In this document: one piece after another, positions 1 through 6,929 of the stretch | Numbering within the stretch: position 1 is the first letter of the stretch | Layout: every line of letters begins with the position of its first letter | Origin: an uncultured Gemmatimonadaceae bacterium | GTDB lineage: Bacteria; Gemmatimonadota; Gemmatimonadetes; Gemmatimonadales; Gemmatimonadaceae | NCBI GenBank assembly: GCA_955652635.1 | Contig: CATPBN010000230.1 | Location: forward strand, 1 to 11,457 | Reading direction: 5' to 3' | DNA length: 11,457 bases | The notes under the pieces: generated by a model | What the model was told of the DNA's origin: nothing | Databases searched by the model: none | What the model saw: only the letters and a program-made list of their open reading frames with translations | Position numbers and translations under genes: made by a program

Positions 1-565
1 CCCCCCGCCCCAGCGCCGTCCCCGGATTTCCCTTTCCGCTCACGGCCGGCTTGAGCTCCCCCCGCAGCCATCGCTCGACTTCATCCAGATCGCTCAGTGA
101 GAGCGTCTCGACGTCGAGCAGCAGATTGTAGTAACCGCGCTGCCCTTTTTTTGGCAGCGAGATCGCGGGGTGGTACGGACCCTCCGCAGCGTTCTCGGCC
201 TCTTCCACGCCGGGGAAGTCTCCCAGCGATTCGGCCTTTTTGTTGACCACGCGCGCGACCTGGTACTTCTTGCCCAGCACGTCGTACTTCACAATCACGT
301 CCCAGTCGAACGACGCCTTCATGTCGTCGAACCACCGTCCTGACGTCCAGCGCTCCAGCCGGTAATGCAGGCGCGCGGGGAATCCGTTCGAGAGCAGATC
401 GCGCATCGAGCCATCCGAGAGCAATCCGGACGAGGAGATCGCCGGCGGCTCGTCCGCCCACGCGCTCTCGGTCGGGAGTGTTACATCGACGCGCACTGGT
501 TTCTGCGCGCCGAGCGTGGAAGCGGAAAGAAGCCCGACGGCCAGCAGCAGACCGAAATTCGGCAT
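1..565 (-). CDS. Secreted DUF4390-like protein (C-terminus beyond window)
   Basis: The frame opens at ATG 565-563 and stays open to the left edge (about 188 residues visible), so the C-terminus is missing. Residues 1-20 form a hydrophobic signal-peptide-like stretch ending LGA before QKP, although no basic residue precedes it. The mature part has a Trp/Tyr-rich pattern: DLLSNGFPARLHYRLERW near residues 57-74, then WDVIVKYDVLGKKYQV, then YYNLLLDVETLSLSDLDE and ERWLRGE. This resembles DUF4390, a family of unknown function that in some proteobacteria lies beside NtrY/NtrX-type genes; that link is from memory, not from a search. It begins 2 bases after the barrel gene's stop and has no clear ribosome site, so it is probably translated by coupling. 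It is likely periplasmic or outer-membrane associated. Export and coding status are fairly sure; the family name is tentative. Confidence 0.7.
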   Translation of the reverse strand, partial: MPNFGLLLAVGLLSASTLGAQKPVRVDVTLPTESAWADEPPAISSSGLLSDGSMRDLLSNGFPARLHYRLERWTSGRWFDDMKASFDWDVIVKYDVLGKKYQVARVVNKKAESLGDFPGVEEAENAAEGPYHPAISLPKKGQRGYYNLLLDVETLSLSDLDEVERWLRGELKPAVSGKGNPGTALGRG

Positions 566-567
566 CG

Positions 568-1950
568 CTAGAACAGGCGGTGCACGCGTAGAAACACGTT
601 CGCCGGTTCCTTCGAGCTCGACACGGCCTTGGCTGCGTAGATCCCGAAAATGCCCAGATCGAGCCCAAGCCCGACGTCAGTCCGGAACGTCCCGAAGCGC
701 GGGAAGCTGTGACTCGAGTATTCGAGCGTGCCAGAGGGTTGCCCGACGAGCCATCCTCTGCCGGCATCCACGAACGCCACTGCAGTCGGCTGCACCGTGA
801 ATCCGATTCCACGCAGCCTGATCGGCCGCCAGTTCAGAAAATCGAGCAGGGAAGAGTGCAGCTCGCTCCGATACTCGAGCTGCGCGAGCGCGACCCGCTC
901 GCACTGCGCCGGATTACCAGCAGGGGGCTGGCCTCCATCGCTGCATTGTGACACATCGACTATTCCCGGCTGGTACTTCCGGAAATCGAATCCCGGTATG
1001 GTCCCGACCCCGCCAACCGAGAATCTTCGCTCGAGTGGCAGCTCGTCGCCGTGGAGCCATCCCCCCAACACGAGCCGCGCGTTGATCCACGTGGTCGGCG
1101 ACAGCCGGTTGTAGCGACGCAGATCCAGCAGGCCACGTCCATAGGCGAGCAGCGATACCGGAGCAGGGCGGGCCAGCGGCGATGCAAGCCCGGGATCTAT
1201 CACGCGCCCCGAGCCGCGCTCGTACTCCGCCAGAATCAGCCAGCCCGTGGAAGGATTGATATCGTTGTTTCTGGTGTCGACACTCGCGCGCGCGACAGCG
1301 GTGTGAAAGCGTCCCGCATCCACGAGTGGATTCGGCCGCCAGGGTGCTCCATTTCTGAAGACCGAGAAGACGTTTCTCGCGCCCTCGGCTGCCCACCGCT
1401 CGTCGCTCCAGTCGATCGAGAGGCTGCTGCGCGAGCTCATGTGAAATGTGCCCGTCGCCTTCGCACCGTGACGATTGAAGTAATCGCGGAAATCACGACG
1501 AATGAAGAACGAGGAGAGCCCCGCATCGGGATCGGGGAGCTGCCACGTCTCTACCGGAGTAACAACATCGTACGACGAGATGTCAAACGCGTATCCGCGC
1601 TCCCGTCCTACGCGCATTCCCGCGCCAACGTTGTGACCGAGATTCTCGTGGTCCCAGTGGAAGGTGTCGGCGCTGCGTATTATTCCGAACACCGAAACAT
1701 TGAAAGAGGCTTTGCCCGAGCTGTCGTGGAAAACCGGGCCGATGTAGACAGGCAGGCCCTCGACGCGGTTGTAGGTCTTTCCCGAGGTGAGGATCAGTCC
1801 GCTGGTCCGGCTCGATCGCGCCCACAAGCCGAGGCGCTCCGCCGTGGTGTCCCGTGGCACCGTGTCCGTCTGTTGGGCGCGCGCAAGTTCTGGCGACGTG
1901 CACGCCAGCAAAACGCAAAGCGCTCGAATCGTTCGTGCGGTTTTTGTCAT
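568..1950 (-). CDS. Omp85/D15 (BamA/TamA-like) outer-membrane beta-barrel protein
   Basis: A 460-residue protein with a signal peptide (residues 1-25, ending LARA before QQ) and a C-terminal Phe (VHRLF), the usual signature recognised by the barrel-assembly machinery. Alternating hydrophobic strands run from about residue 80 to the end. FSVGGVGTIPGFDFR (310-324) matches the Omp85/D15 loop-6 region, but the usual Arg of the (V/L)RG(F/Y) motif is Pro here. Two cysteines, C336 and C350, follow in the predicted loop and could form a disulfide. YNRVEGLPVYIG (60-71) resembles a motif seen at the start of other D15-type barrels. No POTRA repeats are apparent, and the protein is far shorter than BamA (about 800), so it is probably not the essential assembly factor. 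The ATG overlaps the stop of the upstream activator gene (ATGA, 1950-1947). Substrate unknown; a role in transport or insertion at the outer membrane is inferred. Confidence 0.85.
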   Translation of the reverse strand: MTKTARTIRALCVLLACTSPELARAQQTDTVPRDTTAERLGLWARSSRTSGLILTSGKTYNRVEGLPVYIGPVFHDSSGKASFNVSVFGIIRSADTFHWDHENLGHNVGAGMRVGRERGYAFDISSYDVVTPVETWQLPDPDAGLSSFFIRRDFRDYFNRHGAKATGTFHMSSRSSLSIDWSDERWAAEGARNVFSVFRNGAPWRPNPLVDAGRFHTAVARASVDTRNNDINPSTGWLILAEYERGSGRVIDPGLASPLARPAPVSLLAYGRGLLDLRRYNRLSPTTWINARLVLGGWLHGDELPLERRFSVGGVGTIPGFDFRKYQPGIVDVSQCSDGGQPPAGNPAQCERVALAQLEYRSELHSSLLDFLNWRPIRLRGIGFTVQPTAVAFVDAGRGWLVGQPSGTLEYSSHSFPRFGTFRTDVGLGLDLGIFGIYAAKAVSSSKEPANVFLRVHRLF

Positions 1951-3380
1951 GTCGCCCTTGTTACCCTGGTCGCGTTGATTCCGAGCCGCTTCATTCGCCG
2001 ATAGAGATTTGGCCGGTCTGTCTGGAGTTTTCTCGCCGCGTGAGCGACGTTTCCACCTGCTTCCGCGAGCGCGCGCGCTATCACGGTGCGCTCGAAACTG
2101 TCTAGTTTGTCAGCGAGCGAAATCGGGGCAGCGCTGGGCGGAGTGTTTCGTCGGTTCCCCACCCTATCCTGCGCGCGCGTTGGCGTAATCGGAGTGGAAT
2201 CCGCCTCCTCGTCGCGATCGACGATGAGAACATCCTCGACGTATTGACCGGTGATCTCGGCTCCCGGATGCAGGATCGCCAGGCGTTCGATGATGTTGGC
2301 GAGCTCGCGCACGTTGCCGGGCCACGGATATTCCCCCATTAGCTGAAGGGCGTCACTCCTCCACCTCGGCTTTGCCTGCCCCGTCCGCTGCAGAAACTGC
2401 TCGGAGAAATGCGCGACCAGCTCGACGATGTCCTCGCTCCGCTCGCGCAACGGTGGAATCGCCAACGGGATGACGTTCAGCCGGAAGTAGAGGTCCTCGC
2501 GGAAAGCGCCCCCGCGCACGGCGCGCTGCAGGTCATGATTGGTCGCTGCGATGATGCGCACGTCGGTGCGGATGATCCGGTTTCCACCGACCCGCTGGAT
2601 TTCCTTCGCCTCGATGGCGCGAAGCAGCTTCGCCTGAGCGTCGGGACCAAGGTCTCCTACTTCGTCGAGGAAAAGAGTTCCGTGGTGCGCCAGCTCGAAC
2701 CGCCCGATCCTCGTCTGCGTGGCTCCGGTAAATGCGCCGCGCTCGTGGCCGAACATCTCGCTTTCGACCAGGTCACGCGGAATCGCTGCACAATTCACTC
2801 TCACGAACGGCTTCTCGCGACGCGGACTCGCATCATGGATCGCGCTCGCGACGAGCTCCTTTCCCGTGCCGGATTCACCCGTGATGAGGACCCGTGCGTC
2901 GGTGGGCGCCACGCGCGCGATCATCTGCCGCACCACCGACATCGCCGCACTCTTGCCTACCATATCCCCGGTAAATCCCAGCTCGGCGCGCAATGCCCGC
3001 GCAACTCGGCGCGTCTGCCGCAGCTCGAGCGCGGATGCAACGGCGAGCAGTACTCCCTCCGGCGTGAGCGGCTTCTCGAGAAAGTTGAAGGCGCCGAGCT
3101 TGGTGGCCTTGACGGCATCGGCGAGTCCGGCGCGGCCGCTCATCATTATCACGGGCAGATCGGGCGCGACATCGCGCAACCGGGCAAGTGTGGCCATTCC
3201 GTCGAGCTCGCCGGGCATCATCAGGTCGACGAGCGCGACATCAGGCTCCCCATCCTTCACGCGCGCGACTGCCTCGACCCCGCTCGGAGTCTCAGTCACT
3301 TCGTAACCTTCGCCTGTAAGCAGCGCGCCGACCATGCGCCGAATGTTCGGCTCGTCGTCGGCGATGAGGACTATCGGCAC
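1947..3380 (-). CDS. NtrX-like sigma-54-dependent response regulator
   Basis: A 477-residue cytoplasmic activator with the full NtrC-class layout. The receiver domain (about 1-120) has acidic pocket D8/D9, phospho-acceptor D52 (VDLMMPG), S81 and K103 (EKP). The AAA+ domain (about 138-370) has Walker A GESGTGKE (168-175), the sigma-54-contacting GAFTGA loop (215-220) and Walker B LFLDE (236-240). A Fis-type helix-turn-helix occupies about 425-470 (NVAHAARKLQTDRPNLYRRM). All key residues are intact, so it should hydrolyse ATP and open sigma-54 promoters. The GTG start at 3380-3378 is chosen because the receiver begins at once (PIVLIADDEP) and the TAA of the preceding gene abuts it. The cognate kinase is almost surely the NtrY-like protein two genes upstream. 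Target promoters are unknown, and nitrogen control should not be assumed from the name. Confidence 0.93.
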   Translation of the reverse strand: MPIVLIADDEPNIRRMVGALLTGEGYEVTETPSGVEAVARVKDGEPDVALVDLMMPGELDGMATLARLRDVAPDLPVIMMSGRAGLADAVKATKLGAFNFLEKPLTPEGVLLAVASALELRQTRRVARALRAELGFTGDMVGKSAAMSVVRQMIARVAPTDARVLITGESGTGKELVASAIHDASPRREKPFVRVNCAAIPRDLVESEMFGHERGAFTGATQTRIGRFELAHHGTLFLDEVGDLGPDAQAKLLRAIEAKEIQRVGGNRIIRTDVRIIAATNHDLQRAVRGGAFREDLYFRLNVIPLAIPPLRERSEDIVELVAHFSEQFLQRTGQAKPRWRSDALQLMGEYPWPGNVRELANIIERLAILHPGAEITGQYVEDVLIVDRDEEADSTPITPTRAQDRVGNRRNTPPSAAPISLADKLDSFERTVIARALAEAGGNVAHAARKLQTDRPNLYRRMKRLGINATRVTRAT

Positions 3381-3692
3381 TTACGTCGTGCGGTCCCGCG
3401 CGGGCGTCCCGGTTGGCGCACTCTGGCGCGGGTCGGATGCGGACCTTCCTTCAGAGAGAAGCTTCGTCGTGAATCTCTGTCCCTCAGAGATCCGCTCGAC
3501 CTCGAGGGCGACCGAATCGATTGCCTGTTCCATGCGCTCGAGCCTTGCCGCGACTTCGCTCGGAATCTCTGGATTCTTCGATTGGGCATCCATGCGTCGC
3601 GAATACGCTCTCGCGAGCGGCACGCCGATGGCGATGGTGATCGCTGTAACAAACGCGCCAAGTGGAACAGCTACTTCGGGTCCCAATATCAT
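3381..3692 (-). CDS. Small single-helix membrane protein with coiled coil, between kinase and regulator
   Basis: A 103-residue protein. Residues about 6-28 form one hydrophobic membrane helix (VPLGAFVTAITIAIGVPLA), followed by a basic flank (RAYSRR). Residues about 46-80 form an amphipathic, heptad-like helix (RLERMEQAIDSVALEVERI), and the last 20 residues are polar and probably disordered. The charge distribution suggests the coiled coil lies in the cytoplasm. Its ATG overlaps the kinase stop (ATGA, 3692-3689), and its TAA directly abuts the GTG of the activator, so its translation is locked between the two signalling partners. I do not recognise a named family. An accessory role in kinase-regulator signalling is inferred from position only. 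A scaffold or a membrane-bound connector would both fit. Confidence 0.8.
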   Translation of the reverse strand: MILGPEVAVPLGAFVTAITIAIGVPLARAYSRRMDAQSKNPEIPSEVAARLERMEQAIDSVALEVERISEGQRFTTKLLSEGRSASDPRQSAPTGTPARDRTT

Positions 3693-4981
3693 GACTTCCT
3701 CTCGGCGTCGACGCCGTCAGCGGGTATGGTGAGTTGAATCTCCGTTCCTTTGCCCAACGTGCTCGTCGCGTTTACGGTTCCATCGTGCGCCCACACCGCT
3801 TGCCGCGCGATCGCCAGCCCGAGTCCCGTTCCGCCCGGCTTGTTCGTGACGTACGGCTCCCAGATCGTCCCCAGCTTTTCGGGCGCGATACCGCTGCCGT
3901 CGTCCGCCACCGAAAACCTGACCGCACGCCGGCCGCTCGCCGATACCGACCGCGCTGTCACTGTGATGCGCCCGCTCTCACCCGATGCATCGACCGCATT
4001 GAGCAGAACGTTGCTCAGAGCTCCCGCGAGCGCTCCGTTATGGCCGTGCACTCTAGGAAGATTGTCGTCTATCTGCAGATCGAGGGCAATGGTCGGAGGT
4101 ACGCAGCTTCGCGCAGTATATCGAATGAGCTCGCCCATGTCGATTTCCGCTGGCGGCCCCTCGGGAAGCCTTCCGAACTCGGCGAAGCTCCTTGCCATTC
4201 GATCGAGACGGTCCGATTCCACCGCAATTACGCCGACATCTTCCTGCAGCTCCTGCGGGGCCTGACCACGCAGCCTGGCGAGCGCGAAACGGATCGGCGT
4301 CAACGGATTCTTGATCTCGTGTGCGACTCTTCGCGCGCTCTCTCTGAATGCGTGGAGTCTCTCCGCCTCCACCGCCTGCCGCCGCCCTTGCTCCAGCTCG
4401 GAGACCATCTCTCGCATGCTGCGCCGCAGCGTCTCGAATTCCGGTGCGCCGCGAACGCGACTCGTGGTGACCTCGATTGTAGTTCCGCCGTCTCCGTTCT
4501 TCCGAGCGGCTGGATTCATGGTTGGCTCCGGTGGCGGCGGGAGCGGCTGGCCATGACCAATCAGCTCGGTCCATCGCACCAGCTCGTCGAGTGGCCTGCT
4601 CAATTGCCGGCTGAGATGGCCGGCCACCCGCGATGCGGCCCCCGTCAGGACGAGAAGTGCCAAAACCCCCGCGATCGCTATCACCCGGACCGTCCGCGTC
4701 GCGAGGAAGCTGTAGCGGCGCGCCTGTTCGACGGATAGCCGGAGCTCTCGCTCGTGGGAGTCGATTGCACGTCGCTGCGATGCCGTGAGCGGCGCCTGGC
4801 GGGCGGCCGCAATCGCCTTCTCGCCGCTGGCGGCCACGCTGTCCCAGGCCGATCGTCCGGTCACCAAAGGAAGCGCGGTGCTCACGGTTCCGCTCCACAA
4901 AAGCGTGAGCAAAAGCGCCGGTACGATCGCGAATAACGAGAGGATCAGTACCAGGCGCGTACGGAATCGCAGTTGATTCAT
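3689..4981 (-). CDS. NtrY-like membrane sensor histidine kinase
   Basis: A 430-residue inner-membrane kinase. The predicted layout is: membrane helix 1 (about 9-30), a short periplasmic segment (about 31-96) rich in Ala and Arg, membrane helix 2 (about 97-117), a HAMP-like linker (about 118-205), a dimerisation domain with phospho-acceptor H221 in AHEIKNPLTPI, and a catalytic ATPase domain. N-box residues NVLLNAVDAS start at 324, G1 DDGSGI is at 360-365, the F-box is EPYVTN (375-380), and G2 GGTGLGLAI is at 383-391. HEIKNPLTPI is characteristic of NtrY-type kinases. Unlike classical NtrY (over 700 residues, four N-terminal helices and a PAS domain), this one has two helices and no evident PAS domain, so its sensing is probably periplasmic or within the membrane. 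The ATG at 4981 lacks a Shine-Dalgarno and lies about 17 bases after a TATAAT on this strand. It is the first gene of the five-gene operon. Confidence 0.92.
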   Translation of the reverse strand: MNQLRFRTRLVLILSLFAIVPALLLTLLWSGTVSTALPLVTGRSAWDSVAASGEKAIAAARQAPLTASQRRAIDSHERELRLSVEQARRYSFLATRTVRVIAIAGVLALLVLTGAASRVAGHLSRQLSRPLDELVRWTELIGHGQPLPPPPEPTMNPAARKNGDGGTTIEVTTSRVRGAPEFETLRRSMREMVSELEQGRRQAVEAERLHAFRESARRVAHEIKNPLTPIRFALARLRGQAPQELQEDVGVIAVESDRLDRMARSFAEFGRLPEGPPAEIDMGELIRYTARSCVPPTIALDLQIDDNLPRVHGHNGALAGALSNVLLNAVDASGESGRITVTARSVSASGRRAVRFSVADDGSGIAPEKLGTIWEPYVTNKPGGTGLGLAIARQAVWAHDGTVNATSTLGKGTEIQLTIPADGVDAERKS

Positions 4982-4991
4982 GGGGATTCGA

Positions 4992-5004
4992 GTATAAATT
5001 ATAC
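4992..5004. promoter_or_regulatory. Symmetric bidirectional -10-like element between the divergent units
   Basis: GTATAA-A-TTATAC is a perfect inverted repeat in an AT-rich island. On the minus strand it gives consensus TATAAT (5003-4998), placing transcription start near 4990 and leaving only about a 10-base leader before the kinase ATG at 4981. On the plus strand it gives TATAAA (4993-4998) toward the NYN gene. No good -35 hexamer is visible at 16-18 bases in either direction; TTGATT (4973-4978) lies 14 bases from the plus-strand -10. Promoter activity is inferred, and the minus direction is the stronger case. Confidence 0.5.
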
Positions 5005-5037
5005 CTGTACGGCGCGACTTCGAGGATCCGGCGACCG

Positions 5038-5055
5038 GTCAACCAGCAGGTTGAC
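5038..5055. promoter_or_regulatory. Inverted repeat, possible operator
   Basis: GTCAACC-AGCA-GGTTGAC has perfect 7-base arms around a 4-base centre. It lies about 35 bases upstream of the minus-strand -10 and inside the leader of the plus-strand unit. A further GGTCAAC occurs at 5103-5109, repeating the left half-site (5037-5043). No T-run follows, so it is not an intrinsic terminator. A binding site for a dimeric regulator is possible, but no regulator is identified. Confidence 0.35.
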
Positions 5056-5254
5056 GCGCTCGCTTGGACCTGAAGACGCACCGCCTGCGGCGACTGTCGC
5101 AGGGTCAACATGGCGTGCACCCGCCTACAAAGGTTCGCCGGTACGCAGCCGCGCACACGTAATCCAACAATTCATGACTCCACGACCCCACCGGTCCGTG
5201 CCCGCACACAGCACGCACCGCCATGTCGCCCCGATACATCGCGGGCCGCAGGCA

Positions 5255-6928
5255 ATGTCCCAAACCGCGTTAGCCAGCCCCCACCACGCCCCCAACGCCT
5301 GCCTGCTGATCGACTTCGACAACGTTACACTGGGCATTCGCTCCGACCTCCAGACGGAGCTGAAAAACCTCCTCTCCTCCGACATCGTAAAGGGAAAAGT
5401 TGCCGTGCAGCGCGCGTACGCCGACTGGCGGCGCTATCCGCAGTACGTCGTCCCCCTCACCGAGTCGTCGATCGACCTGATCTTCGCCACCGCGTACGGC
5501 TCCGCCAAGAAGAACGCGACGGACATTCGACTGGCGATCGACGCGATGGAGCTGGTATTCACGCGCCCTGAAATCGGCACGTTCATTCTGCTCTCTGGCG
5601 ACTCCGATTTCTCCAGCCTCGTGATCAAGCTCAAGGAATACGGCAAGTACGTAATCGGTGTCGGAATCCGCGAATCGTCGAGCGATCTGCTGGTGCAGAA
5701 TTGCGACGAGTACTACAGCTACAACGCGCTCGCGGGATTGGTGAAGACGGGCGAGGAAGAGATCGTCAAGCGCGACCCGTGGGACCTGGTCACCGAAGCG
5801 ATCACGCGCATGAAGCGGAACGGCGATGTGATGCGCGCCGACCGTCTCAAGCAGGTCATGCAGCAAATCGACAGCTCGTTCGACGAAAAGAATCTCGGGA
5901 TGTCAAAGTTCTCACGCTTCGTAACCGAAGCCGCGCAGCGCGGGCTGCTCTCACTCACCAAGCTCGAGAACGGACAGTTCGAGGTCGGACCACCACGCTC
6001 CGGCGGCACCCTGACGTCGGGCGAGCCAGCCACCGTGTCCGCTGTTGCAAGGATTGCGACACCTCGCGCGGACGAGACCGAGACCAGTGATCGGCCACGG
6101 CGCAGTCGAAGAGGCGGGAGAGGCCGTGACCGTGATCGCGAAGGACGCACCCCGCGCCCGGCCGCGGCGCACTCGCCAACACCGACCGAAACAGAAGCAA
6201 TACCAGCGGTCGATACCTCCGCCGACACTTCGGTCGCCGCCGCTCCAGCGGCAAATGGGGATGGGATCGGATCGAGTGGCTTACGACTCACGCGCGAGGA
6301 CGCTTTCAGCCTGGTTCGTCGCGCGGTCAGGGAGAGCGGTCCCGCGCGCGCAAGCCAGGTCAGGGCTGCAGCGCGAGAGATTCTCGGGCGCGACAGCGAA
6401 AGTCTGAGCGAACGGAATTTTCTACGGATCCTTCAGGACGCGCACGACGCGAACCTCATCGATCTGCGTCGCCGCGGCACGGACTACGAGGTCGCGCCGG
6501 CAGCCGCCGAGACATCAGTCAGCGAGCAGCTCGCCGCAGCGGAGCCTCCGAAGGTGATTGCTCCCTCGGCGCCGTCGATGCCGACCGGAATGGGAGCGCG
6601 CAGCGCGCCGAACCGCGGCCGCGGTCGCGGACCGATCGGCGCTCGAGTGGGCACGCCGCCAGCGAATCTTCTCTCGGTCGGCGTCGTCGAGACATCCCGA
6701 CCCGCCCCGGAACCGATCTTCATGGAATCAGTGCCCGATCTTCCGCTCACCGGCGAGGACGCGCTCCACGAGCCCGAGCCCAAGGCGAGAAGCGCAAGAA
6801 AGCGCGGCGGTGATGACGCGAAGCCACGCCGCACCCGCAAGTCGGCGTCTGCATCAACCGATGGAGACGAGACGCCATCGTCGCGCCGCGCTCCCCGCAA
6901 GAGCCGCAGCAAGACCGCTAGCGACTAG
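5255..6928 (+). CDS. NYN (PIN-like) ribonuclease-family protein with two LOTUS/OST-HTH-like domains
   Basis: A 557-residue protein from ATG 5255. The NYN/LabA-like domain (about 14-163) carries the expected acidic residues: D20 and D22 in LLIDFDN, D90 and D96 in NATDIRLAID, and D116 and D118 in LSGDSDF, consistent with a metal-dependent RNase fold. A LOTUS/OST-HTH-like winged helix follows (about 173-245), then an Arg/Gly-rich linker (280-300). A second LOTUS-like domain covers about 343-414, and a long disordered tail has RGRGRG (455-459) and repeated Lys/Arg/Ser clusters (510-555). Family knowledge suggests cytoplasmic RNA binding and cleavage; the RNA target is unknown. The frame is open back to 4973, and ATG 5174 would add 27 residues. 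I chose 5255 because it lies 15 codons before the conserved domain, although its ribosome site is weak. It is probably cotranscribed with the glycosylase gene that starts one base after its stop. Confidence 0.87.
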   Translation: MSQTALASPHHAPNACLLIDFDNVTLGIRSDLQTELKNLLSSDIVKGKVAVQRAYADWRRYPQYVVPLTESSIDLIFATAYGSAKKNATDIRLAIDAMELVFTRPEIGTFILLSGDSDFSSLVIKLKEYGKYVIGVGIRESSSDLLVQNCDEYYSYNALAGLVKTGEEEIVKRDPWDLVTEAITRMKRNGDVMRADRLKQVMQQIDSSFDEKNLGMSKFSRFVTEAAQRGLLSLTKLENGQFEVGPPRSGGTLTSGEPATVSAVARIATPRADETETSDRPRRSRRGGRGRDRDREGRTPRPAAAHSPTPTETEAIPAVDTSADTSVAAAPAANGDGIGSSGLRLTREDAFSLVRRAVRESGPARASQVRAAAREILGRDSESLSERNFLRILQDAHDANLIDLRRRGTDYEVAPAAAETSVSEQLAAAEPPKVIAPSAPSMPTGMGARSAPNRGRGRGPIGARVGTPPANLLSVGVVETSRPAPEPIFMESVPDLPLTGEDALHEPEPKARSARKRGGDDAKPRRTRKSASASTDGDETPSSRRAPRKSRSKTASD

Positions 6929-6929
6929 A

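Noticed and set aside
1051..2004. Plus-strand open frame (317 codons) opposite the D15-type barrel
   Set aside because: Composition is a mirror of the barrel gene and no domain is visible.
2409..3737. Long plus-strand open frame (442 codons) opposite the activator gene
   Set aside because: It lies antisense to a gene with all NtrC-class motifs, has no recognisable domain, and its Arg/His/Leu-rich composition is typical of the reverse frame of high-GC genes.
5024..5060. Sigma-54 (-24/-12) promoter upstream of the kinase: GG-N10-GC on the minus strand within the palindrome
   Set aside because: Only the GG and GC dinucleotides fit; the rest of TGGCAC and TTGC is not matched, and the spacing pattern occurs often by chance in high-GC DNA.
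4973..5254. N-terminal extension of the NYN protein
   Set aside because: In frame but low-complexity, it overlaps the kinase start and the candidate promoter, and the conserved domain begins only 15 codons after ATG 5255. ATG 5174 remains possible.
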